NCBI RefSeq assembly: GCF_020497125.1
Contig: NC_059077.1
Span: 30,703,340-30,767,339 of the forward strand
Direction of reading: 5' to 3'
DNA: 64,000 bases
Origin: Mauremys mutica
Lineage: Eukaryota; Chordata; Testudines; Geoemydidae
Shown here in pieces: positions 57,390-64,000 of this stretch. Positions within the stretch are counted from its first letter, which is position 1, and each line of letters begins with the position of its first letter. The position numbers and the translations under genes are program-made. A model generated the notes under the pieces. The model was not told the origin of the DNA. It ran no database searches and saw only the letters and a program-made list of their open reading frames with translations.

Positions 57390-57397
57390 TCCATGAG

Positions 57398-57540
57398 AGC
57401 ACAATTCAGCAGGTACTTACACAGGTGCCCAAATTTATGTACATGAATAGTCTCATTGACTTCAATCAGCATATTCACATGCTTCACATTACCCACATTC
57501 TTAAGCTCCTCGGTGAATTGGGTCCTTAGACCACTGTATG
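57398..57540. repeat. 'TTCAGCAAAGCA' ancient repeat, target of the composite
   Basis: ACAATTCAGCAGGTACTTACACAGG and ATGAATAGTCTCATTGACTTCAATCAG belong to the same old repeat as 10388-10720. Confidence 0.6.
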
Positions 57541-59479
57541 TAAAGCATGTGCTGCTGTAGTGAGAAATCAGCATGTAGCTGAAAACTGGGGAGGACTCAG
57601 CCTTCAGGAAAAAGCCAAGAAAAGCCAGAATTCACAGTATAGACAGTTATCCTTCAAAAACTAAGCCTTCTCACTGAAGCTTTGACACACTACATACAGA
57701 TGGGTGAATCCTAGATACATGTGTGCACCCCTGAAGACCTACAAATATGAAATACCAAGAAGCTTTGCAATGTCAACATGTAAGTAGGAGGGGATGATGA
57801 CTGTTATTACTGGTTTTCTTTCACAATATTTCAGATCTAGACATTATATACATTTTTCAGACAAGAAAATCATGATTAAATGTAACTATTTCTTATTTAG
57901 AAAGTGTTATTTGGGGGATTCAATGTCATTTACTGTTCATGCATACACTCAGAGTCAAATTGAACTTTTAAAACTATCCTTTGAAATTATGAACGGGGAG
58001 TTCTGATGCATGCTCGTGTGGTATATAAGATGGACAACCAAACCAGTTCTCCATGCTATTTATATGATGGGGTTGGGAAGGAAGCTGAGTAGTCTACCTT
58101 CTACCCTCTTCACCCCTCACTATGGAAGACAACGCCAGTTCTGAATAATGGAGGTTGCTGCAGGGAAATGGAGTGATCTGAACTGTATGGGAATGGTGAT
58201 CTGTGAGGCATGGCGAGGACCTCTTTTTATTAGGTGAAATGGAATAAGCATCTGACCTTTGGAATGCTTCTCTGAGCTGAACTCCAAACTTCTGGGGACT
58301 TCCTCATCACTAGAATTTTATAGCTGAATTATGAGGATTTAACTGAAGCAGAAACACGTCCTATCTCTTCTTACTTATAAATAGAACTCCATAGTAGGCA
58401 ATTAGGATACTTCAGTCCTTATGAAGCCATATTTCTACCACAACTAATTGATTTTACATCAGGCATGTTAACTGAATTTATGAGACTTGAATAATGTCTT
58501 TGTCTGCACCTTAACAACTTATGGCGCATGTGGGGGAAAATGATTTCTTTAGATCCTCTACTAAATATACAGAAATAAAATGGTAACGGCTTACGATATA
58601 TTTAAAAAATAGTGCAATTTAGCAAATACTGACCACAAAAATCTCCCTAAAAGATTGCAAGGAAAATAATTAGTGGAGACAGAGGCAAAGACAAACAAAC
58701 AGACAGATAATATGTATGAGTAAAGAAAAAAATACCTAATTTTTGTCAGGCATGTTTATAAGATTGTGATAGAGGATTAGAAATGGAGTTGCTGCTAGTT
58801 TATGTCTTAATTCTATTTTAGCAATTTTTCTATTTTGTCCAGGAAAGCTCTATAATGATGGACTGAAGAACAGAAGTAACCTCCATTGATGTCATTCACT
58901 GTAATCTCATTGACTGAATTCTTATACAGATCTCATCTGCTCTCCATATCCTTGAGGTCAGTTCTGCTGCTTTAGGATAGAAGTAACTAACTTCCACTGA
59001 AGTTGCAATGGGCCATAGATGATCAGTGCTGAATACAAAAAAATGTAATGGCATTGTGCATGTGGAAGATACTCTACATTGTTTCAGAACAATTCTTTAT
59101 ATTTATCCAAATCCCTCTTACTGGATCACTTTAGCACTGTGGCTTTCAGCATCACATCTATAGGTTATTATAAACATTATCTAGGGTCGGTAACAGAGCT
59201 GGTCTTTCAATGTTTTTTTATTGGAAAATGCCCATTTGTTGAAACCAAACCTTTTTGCAGGATGTAAAAAAAACATTTCCCACCCAACTCTAGTTGATAA
59301 TTTTGCAATAAATATGTCCTGTAAACTGAAATAGAGAATAGACTATGAAAATAAGAATGATAATCTTTTTAAACTTTAAATGAGTTGTTTGAAGGCATCT
59401 AAATTCCATTCCTAAACTTTAGTAAAAATACATACATTTATTGTAGACATTGCTGTTCAAGTGGGTCTTCAGGACTTAT
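57541..59479. other. Non-coding DNA
   Basis: No gene or classified repeat recognised. Confidence 0.45.
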
Positions 59480-60160
59480 TAGAATGAGGAGAGTGTCCTG
59501 GTAGATCATATCAGATAAGGCACTTCACACATAAGAGGGATTGTGGGGAAAAAATGTGGTAGCTGTGAGAAAACTGGAAAAATGGAGAATTGAGGTTGGC
59601 ATTGCTGGTGGAGCAGAAGATATGGGGAGTGACATGAAAAGAGGTAAGGTAAATAGGCACAACATTATTCAAGTTATGCCTTGAATGTAAGGATAAAAAT
59701 CTTGAAATTGATGTTTCAGAAAAAAGAGAACTGGAATGTGGTCAGATCAATTAACATGAACCTACTGGCTGTGTTTTGTATGGACTATGGGAGATGGGAA
59801 GAGAGCATTGGGATGGTCAGAAAGGAGAATACTCTACTTATCAAGGTGGGAACTGGTGAGGGCCCAGAAAGGAGTCTTGCTTGCATGGACAGAAAAATAA
59901 AGTAAGATTTTTAGAAACGTGAAGAAAGAAGTGGCATGATTCCAGCACATCCTGGATGTGGATGGTGTGGATAACACTCAGGTTTTGGACAAGCATGACA
60001 GAGAAAGTAGTAGTGTGCTCAACAGTGACAAAAGATGGGGAGAGTTGGGAAGTTTTGGGACAAAAGATAATGAAATCAGTTTTGGCCATGTTCAGTATAA
60101 ACGGGTCGTGTCAGACATCCTGAAGAGAAGTAAGAACAACAGACTAAAATGAGGATTTGG
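59480..60160 (-). mobile_element. L2/L3-type LINE fragment, antisense and decayed
   Basis: The minus-strand frame at 60089-59841 begins MAKTDFIIFCPKTSQLSP and continues ...VMLVQNLSVIHTIHIQ, keeping the pattern of the L2-group RT protein just past its catalytic core (KTE-hydrophobic stretch, then a NLGV-like box and a T-x-HI motif). Plus-strand landmarks (ACTCAGGTTTTGGACAAG, TCAGTTTTGGCCATGTTCAG) are those of this LINE in antisense. No catalytic motif remains. Confidence 0.7.
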
Positions 60161-60233
60161 AAGGTGGGAGATGAGTCAGGAGGAGAAAGATTTATGGTTC
60201 ATAGGTGTAGAGCTGTCAGCTGTAGCTCTGTAA

Positions 60234-60540
60234 GGGTATGAATACACTGCATCTGGGAACATGCTTCCCCATGCAAGTACGCAGAGATGAGCTAGCTCTG
60301 CGTGAGCGAGTGCACTAAAAATAGCAATGTAGCCAGGGGTTGCCTGGGCGGCAGCTCATGCTAACCATCTGAATACATACTCAAGGGGTCCTGAGTGGGT
60401 TTGTACTCGGGCAGCTAGCTCAAACTGCTGCCTGTGTTACTCCTGGTCATACTACTCCTTTTAGCTAGCTCTAGCACATCTAGCACAAGTCTGTCTACTC
60501 ATGCTGGGAAGCATGCTCCTAGCTGCCGTGTAAACACCCT
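60234..60540. mobile_element. PIF/Harbinger-like MITE (about 307 bp), decayed
   Basis: It starts TAA then GGGTATGAATACACTGCA and ends GCCGTGTAAACACCCT, imperfect TIRs of the family at 39693-39978. The body has GCTAGCTC motifs in both orientations. The 82-codon frame at 60434-60682 overlaps it and is not a gene. Confidence 0.7.
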
Positions 60541-63500
60541 ACATTATGAGCTAGGCCCGATGCTGATTCCCAGCTTGTGTACACAGACTTGTACTAGTGC
60601 TTTTCGAGATGCTGAACGGATAAATAATAGTCTGGCAACTGTAGCTGATTGGAACTACTTAGAGGTTTGCAATGTGGATTAGAGGGCAGAGTGCAGGTGA
60701 AAGACTCATTACATGTGTGGAATATTTCATTTCCACCATGCATCTCCAGTTCAGATCAATACACCAATCATTCAAATATTGTTGCTTCTTATATTCTCCT
60801 GAAATCTAAGGGTAGTTTTTAATAGCCCTCAAATGCCTTCAATTTGAGTATCTTTCTAACCCCAGATATAAAAATAAGAGATGACACCAACACAAAACAG
60901 CAAGAGTGATGGTGAAGATCAGGCCTCCCTCCAAAGAAAGCTTAGAAAGCTCAGAAAGCTCAGGAAGATGTGCAATTGTGTAAAGGAGATCAGTTGTTCA
61001 TATCACAATGGATGTTTTTATTTTAGTGTTTAAAAGATATAGATTTCAGCATCAAGCTTTTGGCACAGCACTCATACCAACCTGTGTTTTATAAATTCCA
61101 CTGAATAAGATCAAATCTGGTCCCCACTTTTGAGCAGTCTGGGTATAATTTTGCATTAGCAAGGAGGTATTCCCTATGTATGAGACACTTGGATGTGTCA
61201 ATGTCTAAAGGACACCTTTTTGGTATAGTCATCAGAAGGGGATCTACTGATACAAGCAAGGACATCTAGAGGTTAGAGTCAATGGAATAATTATGTGCAG
61301 TGGTGAGTCAAAGATGGGAAAAGGAGCCAATTTTTTTTTATTGGATGAAAAAAAAATCAAAGCATTTTCAGTCACAGTTACAAATGGTATATATGATGAA
61401 AACCATGCAAGAGACCATCCTCCTTAAGCAACCTCCTGTTTCAAGACACTGCTTCTTAAGTGCTTACAAATGTACTGAGTACACTTTTGCTCCACCTTTA
61501 TTAGAAGGCTATGTACTGAATTAAGCAAAAGATTGCTATAGGTCTCTTAAATAGCAGCTTAAGACAGGGTTCACTATATTTCTCTTTGTCTCTCTTGAGT
61601 TTGTTTGGATGTGTATATTGTTTACAGTGGATTCTTGTTTGGAAGAAAGCATGTTCTAGGAATAAGCTTTGGGGGGGAAAAAAGATAAAAAATGGGCCTT
61701 TACAAAGATTTTGGAGTTGGCATGTTGCCACAATTTGAGCTAAAATATAGAATTCCACATGAGGCACTTTTTGAAATAATAAACACTGGCAATATTTTTC
61801 CTACCTTTTAACTATTAGTGGTAGACATTTTAGGTAGAAATAGAGCTAAGAGAATGTAAGCTAAAGCCGCTCTACCACCTACCTTCAGGTAGATTCATAT
61901 GTTTCTGTTTAATATAGTTCAATTGCCAATCTCATTTATTACCCACCAAGATGTGAAACTACAAGGTGAGGTTAAAGTATCACCAAGGGTATCTTCATCA
62001 CTTCAGTATCATTGCCTTAAAAAGCACTGACCAGAAGAAGTAGATGACCTCATTTCAAAATTATTACAGTACAGAGAACTCAGTTTCAACATTATAATTC
62101 ATTTTCTTACAAAATATTTCAAATTTATTATCACTTTCCTGACATATAATGGCTAATCGTTAAGGATAGCCACTTTAACATAATATGAATACACATTTCT
62201 CCATAGGTAATACAACAGTTCCTGCATTAGCATTATTGACTAAGGTACATTTAACTTCTTCACTAATACTTAATGGAAGGTTAATGTATAAGTCAGAAGA
62301 TTAAATGGCTTTTACTTAAAACAAGTATATTGATTAAAATAACTTAGTGAGGTTTTAAAAGATGATGATATAAAAGTAGTCACACTTTAAAATATTTTAT
62401 TTAATATTATGAGCAAAATGTGGGCTAGAGAAGATCAAAATTACTGGAAGTTATTGTACTAATTGTATTTTGAGCTAATTATTGCTCCTAGTTAACAAAT
62501 GGATATTTTATATTGAAAGGTAGCAAATCATGCCTGCTAAATTTAGTGCTCACAAAGTTAACTCTATTCCATCAACCTAGGAATTACCCGAGCTTTACAA
62601 GTAATGTCCTTCATGTACAACCTTCTACTATCATATACCTGGCATCATTAAGGGATAGAGTAACCTTCCAAGTACAGAACAACTATTCAGTGCCAATGAA
62701 GTATAGTTCTATTTCCTTTTCATGTTTTATTATTACTATTTAAATATGTTTGTGTTAAACTTAATAATCTTTCTCAAAACTATTTAACTACCATTACGTT
62801 TGTACTGTAACTATTTTCTTCCTTTGTTTAAACTCTATATTCCATCAGTGTACAATACTGAAGAATTAACCTTTTTATCATGTGAAATAGGATGCCTAGG
62901 GTCATTCACCTGTTTAATTCAGTTTTGGCCCAATAAAAAGCTCATCTTGAGAATTTTTGCTCTAAGGCGGCACGCGGTGACACCTGGGGGCTTTGCTCAA
63001 TTCTCAGCTGAGCCTTTTCACTGGTGTGGAATTCTTTGTATCAAAAGAAAATGATACAAAGTTGGTGTGTGTAGGTAAAATACCATAACTATAAACCACA
63101 TTTGTAGAAAAATCTTTAGGTATTAAGGGCAGTATATTAAGTCCCCTGATGCAGTTGGTGAATACTATATGCTGGTGAAATACAGGGCTTTATTCACCAA
63201 GAGGCTCAGGAGAGACAGCTTGGTACAGAGTGATTTTGAAGGTGCAGTTTTTGGAGAACCGGAAGAGCTGAAAAGGCAGGGGAACACTGAGAATGGGCTG
63301 GACACATGCTTAACAGGTTGTTTCACTCATCCCCGATGAGTAGCTACAGGCCACCTGTATATTATGTCTTCCAAACAAATCCAATCAACCAATCATGTGT
63401 TTAATTTAACTACAGTGACTTAAATTGGGTGAGGATCAAAACAGTAAATATATATAGTATCACAATATTGAAAAAAAACAACAAAGCTAGTGTCTCCAAA

Positions 63501-63640
63501 CTTTCCCCTGCCTCCCAGGGGCAGGAAGATTGTAGAACATTATCTTGGTATATTGTGTTGGTGCATAGTGTTGAGGTATAGAGGATATGTACTGATAAGT
63601 GTCTTCAATTGTACATTTTTCTTGCTTTTGAAATGCTTGT
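60541..63640. other. AT-rich non-coding DNA, 3.1 kb
   Basis: No gene recognised. A short AAAGCTC array lies at about 60938-60964. A 10-bp hairpin, CTTTGTATCA / TGATACAAAG with an 8-nt loop, lies at about 63034-63061. Confidence 0.45.
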
Positions 63641-63734
63641 GATATATGGTAGTTTAAGATCTGTGTGTAGTTACTGCACCTTGCAGAACTTTCAGTGTGG
63701 TGGAGTTCAAAAGATCACGTTCTGGGAACGTTTC

Positions 63735-63810
63735 CAGACCTGAAGAAGATTTCTGTGTAAGGTCAAAAGGCTGTCTCTCTCACCAACAGAACTTGGTCCA
63801 ATAAAAGATA
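63735..63810 (+). mobile_element. Second PLE-type 3' end fragment
   Basis: ACCTGAAGAAGATTTCTGTGTAAGGTCAAAAGG, then CTCTCTCACCAACAGAACTTGGTCCAATAAAAGATATT, is a widespread reptile 3' end with the same layout as the PLE ends here: CTGANGA, an extra A, a (decayed) stem, then a GAAA-like box. The link to PLE is inferred from layout. Confidence 0.5.
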
Positions 63811-63814
63811 TTTC

Positions 63815-64000
63815 TGTGACAGGTTTGGTCACAGAGATCGCCTTGAGACTGTCACTTGATGTGCTGAAATTACCTCTGAGCCCATTTTTCCTGACAGCTT
63901 GGGACTCCAGAACCCTGCCTTGTTGAGCTAGACACGCTAGCATGCTGCAACATAGACCCAGGGTCTGGACCACGCCCCCAAAACTGCAGATTTTAACTAA
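63815..64000 (-). mobile_element. LTR-like element, cut by window end
   Basis: Starts TGTGACAGGTTTGGTCACAGAG and continues GTGCTGAAATTACCTCTGAGCCC and GACTCCAGAACCCTGCCTTG, a repeat I associate with a common turtle LTR-like family (antisense). It runs off the window, so class and length cannot be checked. Confidence 0.5.

Larger units (their letters stand above)
55182..57397. mobile_element. hAT-bounded composite segment with perfect 8-bp TSD
   Basis: TCCATGAG occurs immediately before a hAT left end (CAGGGCCGCCCAGAGG, from 55190) and immediately after a hAT right end (…CGGGCGGCCCTG, ending 57389). Between them lie a second hAT right end (55339), an antisense LINE piece (55850-56095), a different hAT MITE (56284-56500), and a C-rich hAT right part (about 56790-57389). 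Joining the flanks restores a continuous old repeat (…CCATGAGAGCACAATTCAGC…), which supports insertion of the whole 2.2 kb as one unit. Confidence 0.75.

Noticed and set aside
56761..57402. Pro- or Gly-rich frames
   Set aside because: Low-complexity CCCC-rich hAT right part.
1..64000. CRISPR array, operon or prokaryotic features
   Set aside because: No regular spacer array, ribosome-binding sites or dense coding. All mobile elements are of vertebrate nuclear type.

Overview
This window reads as non-coding nuclear DNA of a reptile, most likely a turtle (a crocodilian is the main alternative). The call rests on the repeat types: CR1 LINE 3' ends finishing in the ATTCTATG octamer repeat, a tRNA-headed SINE of the tortoise pol III type, many hAT and PIF/Harbinger MITEs, Penelope-like element (PLE) 3' ends, and decayed MIR/L2-type repeats. 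I found no intact host protein-coding gene, rRNA or functional tRNA. The long open frames that make sense are transposon remnants (CR1 reverse transcriptase, L2-type RT, a Harbinger Myb-like protein) or one broken, unidentified gene remnant at 51505-52498. The window could be a gene desert or lie inside a very large intron.

Layout. 0-10 kb: AT-rich DNA carrying an LTR-like repeat (minus, 1490-2190), two GC-rich hAT MITEs with exact 8-bp target duplications (3597-4268, 4454-4781), a small TIR element (5054-5242) and a complex repeat built from tRNA-like modules (9566-10290). 10-21 kb: mostly unique DNA, a perfect 17-bp hairpin (17582-17619), then a GC-rich block of hAT plus a deleted PIF/Harbinger element (18667-20996). 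21-33 kb: MIR-type repeats, a nested stack (tRNA-like repeat, PLE, CR1) at 25080-26590, a foldback PLE at 28 kb and an antisense CR1 RT fragment at 32 kb. 33-46 kb: a dispersed repeat pair (33930-34665 and 45690-45960), one copy holding a SINE+LINE insertion and the other empty; hAT, Harbinger and two LTR-like elements; and a short LTR with an apparent primer-binding site at 44.8 kb. 46-53 kb: two more foldback PLEs and the gene remnant. 53-64 kb: a hAT composite at 55190-57389, an L2-type LINE, a Harbinger MITE and an LTR-like element cut by the window end.

Most notable points: (1) four PLE insertions with exact 11-14 bp target duplications, three of them palindromic with one arm stopping at the same consensus place, and with a hammerhead-ribozyme-like core near the fold; (2) a 2.2-kb segment bounded by hAT ends and a perfect 8-bp duplication that contains extra hAT ends and unrelated repeats, suggesting two neighbouring hAT elements moved the DNA between them; (3) a paralogous empty site dating a SINE+LINE insertion; (4) an unidentified decayed coding sequence of about 1 kb. 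Family names come from recognition of motifs and remembered repeat types. No database search was run.
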